Source: Tetrahymena thermophila SB210 | Taxonomy: Eukaryota > Ciliophora > Oligohymenophorea > Hymenostomatida > Tetrahymenidae | Direction: 5' to 3' | Assembly: GCF_000189635.1 (NCBI RefSeq) | Contig: NW_002476535.1 | Coordinates: forward strand, 62,001-126,000 | DNA length: 64,000 bases | Shown here: positions 53,607-64,000 of the stretch, one piece after another | Numbering within the stretch: position 1 is the first letter of the stretch | How the letters are laid out: every line of letters begins with the position of its first letter | The notes under the pieces: model-generated | What the model was told of the DNA's origin: nothing | The model's input: the letters and a program-made list of their open reading frames with translations, nothing else | Database searches by the model: none | Position numbers and translations under genes: made by a program

Positions 53607-54419
53607 TCAGTGGAATTAATCTGAATTTCTTATTACTATACTAGATTATCTTTTTGTTAATCTACCAGTTACCTCATCAGTATCTGGAATATTTTTAATA
53701 ATATTTTTTAGAGCTCTTTCCTAAACTTCTTCAAAAACTTCTCTAGATGAAGCAGCATAATCAAGTTCTGTTATAGTACCATCTTTTAAGCTGTAAATCC
53801 AAGCATTGATAGTGATTTCCTAACCTCTTGCCCAAGCAGCTTGTAATATTGTAGAGTTACCTAAATTATACATCTATTGTGCAATATTCATTTCACAAAG
53901 TTTGTCAACCTTCTTTGCCATATCTTGAATTCTGTCTAAATCTTTTTTGTATCTTAAGTATAAGTCTCTGATATGAAGAAGCCAGTTATTAATTAAACCC
54001 AATTTAGGATTTTCAATAGCTGCTTTCACACCACCACATTAATAATGCCCACAAATTATGATGTGTTTAACTTTTAAAACATCAACAGCATACTAAACAA
54101 CTGAGAGAGCGTTTAAATCTGTATGAATGATCTAATTTGCAACATTACGGTGGACGAAAACTTAGCCTGGACCTAAGCCAGTTAAAGTTTCAGCAGGTAC
54201 TCTAGAATCTGAGCATCCAATCCATAAATATTCAGGATTTTAAGCTTTTGCGAGTTTATTAAAAAAGCTTGGATCTTCGTGCTAAATTTTATATGCCCAG
54301 TTTTTATTATATTAAAGTAGATCATCAATACCATGTTAGCAAAAATAATCATTATGATTATCCTCTTATTCATCAGAATGAAACATATCTGTTTTACGAG
54401 GTTAAACCTTTTAATCCAT
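53607..54419 (-). CDS. Beta-class carbonic anhydrase A, 270 aa
   Basis: Intronless. The zinc site is complete: Cys69 in IGCSDSRVP with the Asp71-Arg73 dyad, and His125/Cys128 in CGHYQCGGV. Other family blocks are [32 protein letters not shown] and GLINNWLLHIRDLY. A flexible acidic and His-containing N-terminus (about 30 residues) precedes the domain, and no clear organelle signal is seen. The enzyme interconverts CO2 and bicarbonate and usually works as a dimer or tetramer. A close paralogue lies 1.6 kb upstream on the same strand. Confidence 0.97.
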
Positions 54420-55461
54420 CTTAAAATATGTTAACTTTTCTTAATATGCTTATTAAACTAATTAATGCTTAAAAATTCTTTAAGATTTTATAAATTTGTT
54501 ATTTGTTTTTTGGTTTATAAAAAATTTGATTTATAATTTCTGTCGTATTTATAATGCGAATTTTCCTAAAAAAAATCGATTTTTGATGTATCATAAACAC
54601 TGCACGCTTTTTTTTCTGGTTTTTTTCTTCATACATACTTTGAATTTTAAAACACTAAAATGTAAAATTTAAAGTTTTATACTATGTTATTTAAAGTTGA
54701 AAAATTCTCTCATTTAAAATAGCAAGTTAATGTGTAAATGAAGCCATTTTTTTACTCAGGAGATTAAGGAAAAATTGTATTTGATTAGGAAAAAAATGAA
54801 CAGTATTAATAAAACTTTGATTTGAGATAAATTTTTGCTTAGAGATTTATTTGAAAAATAAAAAGTTTATATATTCAAATTACTTAAATTTTTTTTATTA
54901 TAAATGTATTGATTATTCATCAAACATATTAAATAGATACATCTTATCAAAATTTAATTCACTATAATTTAAAAAACCTTAAAAACAGCTTAGTTGATAC
55001 ATATTATTTTTAATATTATTGAAGTGTTTGAAATATATGTGATCAGAAGTGATTTTTCAAATCAGGTTACATCAATCAATATAACCTCAATCAATCAAAG
55101 CTTGATAAAGTAATTTAAGATTGATAATAAGTAAAAAGAAAAAAGTATTAATTGTCGCTAAGAGCTAAAATAAATAAATAATATGATATAAAAGATACCA
55201 ATCAGTGATTATGATGTAATTATAATTTTATTTTAATGAATAATGACCAAATATGGTAAACAATAATAATAATAAATTGGAGTTTTAAAACTTTTGCTAA
55301 TTACTGTCAAGGTATATATTTTTAATTTAGTAATGAGAATTGCTAATAATTTTTTTAGTTTTTAAAATAAAATAAAAATCTTTTTCTATTTTTTCAAAAG
55401 AATTAATGAGGTTGTATATAATAATTAAATTTTAATTTATTTATCATTTTAAGAAATATAT

Positions 55462-55509
<48 letters not shown>

Positions 55510-56025
55510 TAATTATATTTTAATGACATATAAAATCATTAGAAAGATTTTTATTATAAATTGATTAGAATAATATTTATTTATTTATTTATTTCTATTA
55601 AATTAAATTATTTTGTAAATATAAGTAAGTATATGTCTTTTGAGTAAAATCAGTCAGGTCAGTTGGTGGTAATCTTTCATTCACAGCTAGTCTGTTAGCA
55701 ATTATAAATAAAAATATAATTCTGTTAATTTGATATTTATTTTTGTGCTAAATACGTACAAATTTAATTTAATTTGTTTATACAAAATTAAAATTTTGTC
55801 ATAATAATAATTATCAATATAATTTTATGTTAGATTTCAATTTGAAAGGATAGCAATTCAATCTCTTTATTTATTTTATTTAAGCTTTTGGTATCTAAAT
55901 TTATTACAGAACGTTTTTTTAAAGATTAGTTTATTTAATTATTTGTATTAATTTATTTATTATATATGGGTTTTTTTAAAATATTTTCAGAATTAGTGAT
56001 TTATTAAACTGTTTAGCATTTATAT
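54420..56025. other. Intergenic DNA between the two carbonic anhydrases
   Basis: Holds a (TTTA)12 microsatellite (separate entry), a second short TTTA run near 55576, and one GC-richer patch at about 55645-55705. Otherwise plain A/T. Confidence 0.6.
55461..55508 (+). repeat. (TTTA)12 microsatellite
   Basis: Twelve uninterrupted TTTA units. Confidence 0.95.
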
Positions 56026-56892
56026 TCAACAGCATTCGTTTATGCTATCTTTTGTTTCAGTCAAGCTGCTGTCAGAATTAGATGTTTTTTCTTAAAAAAT
56101 ATCTTAATATAGCTTGTGTTTAGCTTAGCTGGAAATCTAGGAAAGTAATCTTGAAATAACTTTGTCATGGACTTCTTCAAACACTTATTTCGAGTTAGCA
56201 GCATAATCGATTTCTTTAACTCTGCCATCCTTAAGACCATAAATCCACCCGTGGATGGTAACTTCTTAGCCTTTTTCCCAAGCACTTTGAAGGATGGTAG
56301 AGTTACCAATATTATAAACTTATTAAACTAAATTAAGCTCAACAAGCTTATCTAAAATCAATTCACGATCATGAAGTTCATGTAATTGTTTCTTATATCT
56401 AATATAAATATCACGAATATGTAAGATCCAATTATTAATTAAACCTAGTTAAGGATTATCAAAAGCTGCAGCAACGCCACCACACTAATAATGACCACAA
56501 ATAATAATGTGCTTGACTTTGAGTACTTCTACTGCATATTAAATAACTGATAAGCAATTTAAGTCAGTATGGATAACCTAATTTGCAACATTTCTATGAA
56601 CAAAAACTTCTCCAGGGCCAAGACCGACTAATTTCTCAACTGGAACACGACTATCTGAGCAACCAATCCAAAGATAATCAGGAGTTTATTTTTTTGCTAG
56701 CTCAGTAAAAAATGTAGGATCTTATGTTAAAATCTATTCAGCCCACTTCTAATTGTATTAAAGGAGTCTATCGATACCAGCATCTTCATCATCCCCGCAC
56801 TTATCGAAGAAAGTGAATTCATTTTAATCATTATGTAAGCAACATCCATGGCATGTCTATTTCTTATCTTATTATTAATTAGTACTACTCAT
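56026..56892 (-). CDS. Beta-class carbonic anhydrase B, 288 aa
   Basis: Intronless, tandem paralogue of carbonic anhydrase A. Cys77 in IGCSDSRVP with Asp79-Arg81, and His133/Cys136 in CGHYQCGGV, give a complete active site. It shares [35 protein letters not shown] and [19 protein letters not shown] with its neighbour. The N-terminus differs: [11 protein letters not shown] puts four Cys/His in a short stretch that could be palmitoylated or bind metal. The C-terminal tail is longer, polar and ends in CysCys. These ends may direct the two enzymes to different places; that is inference. Short open frames in other phases within it are shadows. Confidence 0.97.
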
Positions 56893-56972
56893 TCACTTCA
56901 CTGTTTTAATTTTTAATAAATTAAGAGAGATGGATATATATGAAAGTATTTGTTTATTTATTTATTTTGTTT

Positions 56973-57420
56973 TCAGTGTAATTAATTTTTCTGATTTAAT
57001 TTGTTTTTTTCTTTTAACAATTATTTTTTGTTAGGTTTAAAGAGGTAGTTTTTGTTAATAAATTCTTCTTCTCTTTTTTCTTCTTCAAATTTTCTTCAAA
57101 CTTTTTAAAAAAAGCATAAGATTTTTTATTTTTGATAATTTATGAAATAATTTAAATCTTCAATTAGATTCTAATACACAGCTAATTATCTCAAGCCATT
57201 AATTAAATTGATAATCCTGTCTTAAGATTAGTAAACTTCCGTAAAATTTAACCTTCTTATTCAATTTCATTTTTATTATTTATCTTTTTTCTCAATTAAA
57301 TCTAAACTATTTCAAATAGAGATAAAAGTTTCAGATAACCGAATATTTTAATTTCTATCAATTGAAATTAGTGAACATCGTCATCAGTATGCGAAACTGC
57401 TTCAGATTTAATAAACATAT
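56973..57420 (-). pseudogene. Possible minus-strand gene or relic, charged coiled-coil-like
   Basis: Three overlapping minus-strand frames each look coding for part of this stretch: MFIKSEAVSHTDDDVHQF at the right, EVYQSQDRIINLINGLRQLA in the middle, and KFEEEKREEEFINKNYLF near the left, with TGA at 56973. I cannot join them by ordinary introns because in-frame TGA codons intervene with no usable GT donor. It is either a decayed gene or a real gene whose exons I have misjudged. No domain recognised. Confidence 0.35.
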
Positions 57421-58984
57421 TAAATCACTTTGTTTAACAATAAATTAAAAGATTGTCTATTTTTAATTTTTGTTAAGCAAGCAAATAGTTTTGAAAGGAG
57501 ACTAAAAATCAAGAAATCTACGAACATTGATTAAAAAAGATTACTTCAAAACTAAGGTAATTTAAATAAGAAAATTATTAAATATCAAATTACACTTACC
57601 GCTGTAATCAAATTTAATAAAAATCAATTATTCAACACAGTATTTGTATATTTTTTAAACCAAATGTTAAAATTCTGTTATCTTGCTTAACAAAAAAGTT
57701 GTATTGCTTATTTTTAATTTTTTTAGGCTATTCAAAATTTTAATTGTCTATCACTATTCTTAATCAATGGATTGATAAATAATTATATAAATCTAATTCA
57801 GTAAATAATTTAAGCTCGTCAATCAACTCTAAACAAAAAAAATATCATGCTTTCTCATTCTCTTTTATAGTAAAATAAACAATAAAATATAAAATTAGTT
57901 TGAAAAGAGATATATTTGCTTAAATTCATATACTATCTCAAAGTATTTTTAAGAAGCCTTTTACTAGTAAAGACCTTCATATCTTATAATTTTAATTACA
58001 AATATTCTGATCTATAAATCTATAGAAATTTGATCAATTAGCTTTTAACTTGCGAATTTGAAAACTCCTCTAAATTTAATTTAATTTTTTTCTAAAATTT
58101 GCTCATAAAATATTTGTATTATCCTAGTCGTAATTAAGTCTTCAAAATTTGAAGGAAGTATGTAATTGCATCAATAAAGTTAAAGTCGCAACTCATTCAT
58201 TTAAAATATAAAAACCTTAATACTAGCTAATTATTTTTTTTCTAGGAAATTTATAAGTTAATGAGGGTGATTTTTTTATAAAATATTTGACACATTCTAG
58301 CTAAATTCAACTATTTGTTTTATTCTCAGAAAAAAGAAGGAATATTTGATTATTAGATAAACATAGAAATATAAAATAAAGTATTAATTTTAACTTGAAA
58401 TTTACTTTTATCATGTAACCATAATTAAAATTGAATTTCATATAAAATATATTGAGTCGGTATCTATATTTTATCATACAGTTTGTAAATGCAATTCTGT
58501 ATAAGAATAAGTATAATTTTATTTATTATATTTCTAAAGCTATTTAATATTTTAAATTTACAATTTATTATAATTATCTCTTTTAATACAAACTAAAGTT
58601 TTCAAATTATTTAATTATCTATTTTGTTGTTTTTAAACTAAAATTAATACTCCTTCATTGACAATAGTATTTCTCTTTCATGTTTATAGATTTATTTTAT
58701 TTCAAAATCAGCTGTTTTTAAACAAATCTAAAATGAATTATTTGTTCTTCATTTTTATCTTCATTAAATCTATCTATTATAAATCTAATTTTAAATTTGT
58801 GTTTTAAAATTAAGTTTTATTTTGAAGAATATGAATTTTTATTGAAGAAAGTTGTGAAAATAGAGTATATATTTTATTTAATTTTATAGGTCCTTTCATT
58901 TTTAAATTCAGTTATAAGCTTTTGATTTTATAAATTTCAAAAAAAATATCATAAAAATATTAAGGAATTCATAGAATAGATTCA

Positions 58985-59333
58985 TAAAATGACTTATTAT
59001 TCCTTATTTAATAAGACTTAATCATTCGTCCTCTAAATTATAAAATTTAAACGCATTAATAAGTAAGAATATTAATCAACAGTCTCAATTAAAACGCATT
59101 TTTATATTATTGAAGTAAAAGGATAAGAGTTATTTGATTTACTTACTCGCAATGGACACTTTTTAATATTAAAAAGTTACAATATAATATTTTAAAATTA
59201 TATCATATAAAAGAATTTTTGTAAGAATTAAAATCAATATAAAAGAAAATATTGTTTCTTTGAAGATTTGTAAACACTAAATTATTCAATGGTTTTCTTA
59301 GATCCTTTTTTTGGGTGGGCTTAAATAGTTTGA
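58985..59333 (+). pseudogene. Kinase-like gene fragment
   Basis: An ATG-to-TGA ciliate-code frame of about 115 codons. Part of it reads IKTHFYIIEVKGQELFDLL then TRNGHF, resembling the hinge and alpha-D region of CAMK/MARK-type kinases (compare a typical ME..GGELFD....GHF). The flanks show no ATP loop, HRD or DFG motif, so if this is kinase-derived it is only a remnant. A frame this long can also arise by chance where TGA is the only stop. Confidence 0.3.
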
Positions 59334-60658
59334 AAATAAGAGAAAAATTATGAAATTCATATTTAAATTTTTATAAAATAGATAAAAGAAAATGAAAACA
59401 AAAGTTATAATTGAAAAGAATTTATTTTTTTAACTCAGTGAGCTATTTTAGTAGATAAGTTTTCTGATCTAAACAAAAACTTTTTCAAAAGACTTTATTT
59501 TTAATTTTAAACTAATTAACTAATTTCTAAAAATAGCAACCAATAAAAGAAAACTTTTTAATTAGTCTCAAGAAAGATAAATAAAATTTAATAGAAATCC
59601 TTTTGTAAATAGTTGATATATTTAGCAACTAAAATATCTTTATTTAGAGATATTTTTTAAAGTATTCATTGTTTTTTTTACTTCTGTAAAGCTTTGTCTA
59701 TGTTACTATATCTTAGAATGCATATCAGTTCCAGTATTTATTTATTGTATATTTATTTTTAAAGTATGAATAAATATTTTGTATAATGAAAAACTACAAT
59801 AACTTGGAAACATATATAATTAATAGCAAAACTGATAAATATCTTATTTAAAATAGCAAAAAATGTCTAAATTTTAATAAATATCTGAAATAAAACAAAA
59901 ATAAATACTAGCTCTATTTTATTTTAGAGCTATTATACACAATAATTTATCTAAATTTGTGTAAAAGTTTCTATAAATAGTTATTAATTTGTTTGGCTAT
60001 TTTTAGACTATTTAGCAGAATCAAATATTATCTTCTAAATTATAATCACATATACACAATAACTTCTGTTGTTTATTTTCATTAAATCATATCTTTCCTT
60101 TTATACTCAAAAATCTAAGTTTTCTAAAATTAGAAATGTAAATTTATTAAAAAAAATTCATTTAATCTTTCTAGTCAATTAAAAAACTTATGATAATTAT
60201 TTAGTTTACAAATGATTTTTTTTTAGTAATTTTTTTACAATTTTGCATCTTAATTAGGATAAAGAAATTAACAAATATGAATTAAATCTAATATTTCTAT
60301 ATAAAATATAAATTAGAAAAAAATTTATAAAATATTTAAAATAAATAAATACATTTATTTTAACTTGAATTATTGATTATATTTTATCTATTAATTTATA
60401 AATATGTTTTTTTTTAATAATTTTCAAAGTTTAGAGGAAAATTTTTTTCTAAAATGTTTTATAGATAAAATAATGTTTTAGTGTTCATTCTAATTTAAAT
60501 CAAAATAATCTTTAAATTAACAAATTTTCTTTTCTGCTATCAAAATTACAAGCAAATTATGGAGTTTATCAACCAATTTTGTCTCAAAAAATATTTTGAA
60601 AAACTAAAAATTAAAAATTTATAAAAAATTAAATTTATTTAATTGATTAAAAGTTAAT

Positions 60659-60772
60659 AATACCTAGATTCTCATTAATTATCACCAACTTACCCTCCTG
60701 CCTTTTTAAGATAAAAATTATGAAAATAATGAAATTAATTTTTTTTATTAGGAGGGTACTTGTTCAGGTATT
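60659..60772. repeat. Nested imperfect inverted repeat
   Basis: Outer arms AATACCT (60659-60665) and AGGTATT (60766-60772); inner arms TACCCTCCT (60691-60699) and AGGAGGGTA (60750-60758). The inner arms are the most GC-rich bases for several kilobases. A transcript could form a long hairpin with bulges. Confidence 0.5.
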
Positions 60773-61261
60773 GAATTCGCATACTATATTAAATAATAAA
60801 TAAATTGGCTTAATAAATCAGCAAAGTTGATTAAAGAATTTTAACTTTAATTTAAAATAAAAATTTTAAGCAAATTTAAATTATTAAAAATAGAATTATT
60901 TAGTAATTCATTGTGAAAATTAAAAAAATAAATTTTAAATATCAATTGCATTTTTAATACAAGTATTAAAACTATTTCAATTAAAAGTTATAATAGGAAA
61001 ATAATTATTGTTTAAAATGATGAATTTATTTAAATTTAATAAAATATAAACTTTATTCTAAGATTTTGTCTTATCAATATTGTGAATGGAAAGGATGATA
61101 ATTTTATCAAAAAATAATTAAAAAAATAAGATTACTAAAACCCTAATTTACATAAATTTTAGTGTAAACTGGCAGAAAATTTGATTCAATTGATTACATT
61201 TGTAAACTAAAAAATTTCAAGAAACAAAATCAATAATTAGTAGAGTTAAATAAACAAATAA

Positions 61262-63503
61262 ATGTTTTTTTAGAAAGCTGACATATTCGCTTCAATCTTC
61301 TAGTTTAATATAGGGGGAAAATAAAAAAGCAAAAAAACAAATTTTGGTGGCTTGTTATCTATTTTAGTGGTAGGAATCATTTTAGCTTATTTTATATATT
61401 TAGTAAAATAATATTTGAGTAATTAAATTCAACCAAAGTACAGATCTTAGAGTTTTGTGACTCAGGAAGATATTGACGTGGATTTAAATGATGAACTGGT
61501 AGCTTTTAGATATGAACATTTAGTGAATGTCAGCTTAGACACTCTGTAATAATAACAAAACAAAACATATTTGGTATTTATACCTTTTTTTGAGTATGTA
61601 AATTATACAACTGTGAATATAGTACCTTTAAATATGAAAGAATGCACAAACCCATAACTAAAAGGTTATCATTGTTTAGATGTCTCTTAATTATCTAACA
61701 AAACTTTATCTCTGAAAAATATGAATACAATTTTTACTAGAATTAATATTTTAGTTTATAGATGCCAAGATTAAGATTATGCAAAAACTACTATTCCAGA
61801 TAATTGTGCAAGCTCTAAGGAAATTGAAGATATATTAAATAGCCCTTATGCTGCACTTAAATTTAAGTTTTATACATCACAGTATAATTTAACTTCTCAA
61901 AAGATTTAAGTAAATTACAGAAGTGTTAACTTTCATTTAACAAGTTCACAAGTCACTCAAAGTTATATAAAGGCTTAAAAATAAACAACTTCAGTATTTT
62001 AAGGTTTTTTTATTTAAGACAAGACATCTTTTTCTTCTCCTATTTAATATGATGTGCTAAATACAAATTTCGATAGATCTTAAGTTATTAAAAGCAAAGG
62101 CACCACATTGCTATTAATAGCTACACTACTATTAGATGAGATAGAGGAATATATTTAAATTTAATATTTTACTTTTGCAGAAATCTTAGCTATGTGTAAC
62201 AGTATATTGGCTGTTTTACTGTGGGTTGGACTCATAGCAAAGAACTATTCTTCTTACCTAATAAATTAAGAATTTTTATTACTTTTCTTGTAGAATCTAT
62301 ATTAAGGGACATATCAAAATATCTTGATAAAAAGTAAGCTGCTTAAAGATGAGTAAGAAAGTAGCTTATTTAATTAACAACAAATTTAAAAAGAAAATGC
62401 CTAAACAGAAACAGATAAAGTTCAAGATGAATGTGAAAATGAAGATGTTGAAAATAATTTGCCTATTGCTGTTCCAAATTTAGATAGCTGCTATTCAGAT
62501 TCATCAAAATTATTTTAAATGCTTAAACTCAAACCTAATTTAAATTAAAATTCCTCTTCAGAATTTTAACTTTAAAAAATTAACTAAATATTGAGTATCT
62601 CTAATCCTACTTCTCCATAATAAATAAATTAAAAAAGTGATTATTTTAGAGAAAAAGAACAATTTGAGATTAATTCTTCTATTTAGAATAATTTTTTCCC
62701 CAAAAATGATTTTTAATATGGTTTTCATGAAGGAGTTTTAAATAAAAACAAAACTTTTAATAAATCTAACTTTAATTTTTCTCAGGATTAAATGATTTAA
62801 GCATAAAAAAAAAATTAATCTTAGATTGACAATAAGCTTCAACTAAATAGTTAATAAAATGTTAATGATTTTAAATTGAAAACAGAATAAGTAGCAATTT
62901 AGTAAAATAATTTTAAAGGAATTTTAGCTTAATCAATTCCTAACAAAATGAATAAAATTATAAAAGGTGTAAAGTAAATAAAAATTCTAATTTACATTTT
63001 TTTATATAATATATTAAAAATAGTTTAAAATATTAAAACTATTTATTTATTTTATTAAAAGTTGCTTAAGAAGAGATTAACTTTTGACATCTAAATATAT
63101 GGAAAAAGAAGTTAAAAATGAAATTGAAGAATAAATTGTCAAAGGGACTGATATATTTTAGCACCTAAAAGATATTTTATTCTTAAAGAAAGCCATAATG
63201 ATCCTTTTAACCAAAGAACAATTAGCTATGATTTAATTTGTGGGATTTTCATCAAGTAAATCAATTAGTTCCCTTTAAATAAAAAATATTTGTTTCAAAT
63301 ATTATTGATAATAATAACTTACTCTTAAAAAAGATAAGAACAGCAACTTAGGGTATTTTGAAGAACAATTTAAAATATATAATTCAGAGGATTTATAAAT
63401 AAAATTAATAAACAAATTTAAATTGAAGTGTTAGCTAAATGAGTCCCTCAGTACAGTTGATTAAAGAATTAAATCTTCTTTAAGTGTCAATTTAAATATT
63501 TGA
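61262..63503 (+). CDS. Two-pass membrane protein of a ciliate-specific type, 703 aa
   Basis: Exons 61262-62973, 63062-63291 and 63334-63503 (introns 88 and 42 bp). A short cytoplasmic N-terminus (FNIGGKQKSKKTNFGG) leads into a transmembrane helix at about 29-49. Residues 50-300 form an extracytoplasmic domain with four cysteines (128, 138, 168, 182) and several N-glycosylation sites. A second helix follows at about 305-326 (AMCNSILAVLLWVGLIA). The rest is cytoplasmic: first Ser/Asn/Gln-rich and disordered, then a charged helical tail with EIEEQIVKGTDIFQHLKDIL and LTKEQLAMIQFVGF. This layout is common in ciliate membrane proteins of unknown role. A receptor or surface function is possible but not shown. 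Confidence 0.84.
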
Positions 63504-64000
63504 TTTATTATTTACTTTTTTTTATTATAATAAAATAAAATAAATTTTTTATTGGTTTATTTTTTTATATGAGTATTCATTAAAATTTCTGATTAAATTA
63601 TTAATTTTGTAATAAATAATTTTATATAAAAAAATACATATTTAATATAGTAATCAGAATTTATTGAGTTTAAAGGCAGGCTAGTTTAGCATCTAAAATT
63701 TTTTTTTACATATTAACCAATCTTTCTCATTGTTTAAAATAACTTTTTATAATTTTTAATAAAAGAGAATATAAGGTATTTGAAGAATAATATTTTTATA
63801 AATTTAAAATAGTTTTTATATCAAATAAAAAAATTATTAACAGCATGAATTTAACTTAATCATTTTTAAAGCTTTTTAAACAGTAAAAGACTACTCTTGA
63901 ATGCAAAATAAAAAAATTTTCTCACTAAAGATAAAAATATGGTGAAATTTAAATGTGTGTGTCAATTTATCTCCTATATTTTTAACTGTATTTTTGTTTT
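63504..64000. other. AT-rich DNA to window end
   Basis: 3' flank of the membrane protein. No further gene supported within the window. Confidence 0.6.

Larger units (their letters stand above)
57421..61261. other. Long AT-rich region with coding debris
   Basis: No intact gene is supported in 3.8 kb. A kinase-like fragment at 58985-59333 and a nested inverted repeat at 60659-60772 are listed separately; the rest is A/T tracts. Confidence 0.55.

Overview
The window looks like macronuclear DNA of a ciliate, most likely Tetrahymena or a close relative. It is about three-quarters A+T. Every long conserved protein reads through in-frame TAA and TAG, which stand where family alignments expect Gln, and every one ends at TGA. 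Introns are short, AT-rich and bounded by GT/AG. Standard-code reading breaks nearly every gene, so coordinates here come from reading with TGA as the only stop. Exon joins were chosen by phase agreement and family similarity and are not tested by transcripts.

Layout, left to right. 1-9 kb: a cysteine-rich (furin-like repeat) multi-pass membrane protein (+), an array of degenerate repeats about 250 bp apart, and a secreted papain-family protease (+). 9-14 kb: a long Ser/Gln/Asn-rich minus-strand gene with many small introns. 16-25 kb: long-chain acyl-CoA synthetase 1 (+), a Schlafen/AlbA_2 protein with a Q/N-rich tail (+), a START-like lipid-binding protein (+) and an orphan 419-aa protein (+). 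25.8-29 kb: a 1,040-aa mostly disordered protein (+). 30-39 kb: acyl-CoA synthetase 2 (+), an SLC25A38-like mitochondrial carrier (+), mitochondrial pyruvate carrier MPC1 (+) and a medium-chain reductase (-). 39-46 kb: a protein with two cyclic-nucleotide-binding-like domains (-), a lipid-droplet hydrolase (-) and tRNA-Leu(UAA) (-). 46-57 kb: acyl-CoA synthetase 3 (+), a WD40-like protein (-) and two tandem beta-carbonic anhydrases (-). 57-61 kb: mostly AT-rich DNA with coding debris, including a kinase-like fragment. 61-63.5 kb: a two-pass membrane protein (+).

The most coherent theme is fatty-acid and lipid handling: three acyl-CoA synthetases, a START-like protein and a lipid-droplet hydrolase, with mitochondrial carriers nearby. 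Nuclear ciliate genes are not in operons, so this is a neighbourhood partly created by local duplication, not a proven functional cluster. Local duplication is also plain for the carbonic anhydrases. I found no CRISPR array, insertion sequence, recognisable viral element or rRNA. Nothing looks like an entirely new multi-gene system. The strongest leads are an altered ATP-binding loop in synthetase 3, the AlbA_2 fusion protein, the uncharacterised low-complexity proteins and several very short introns.
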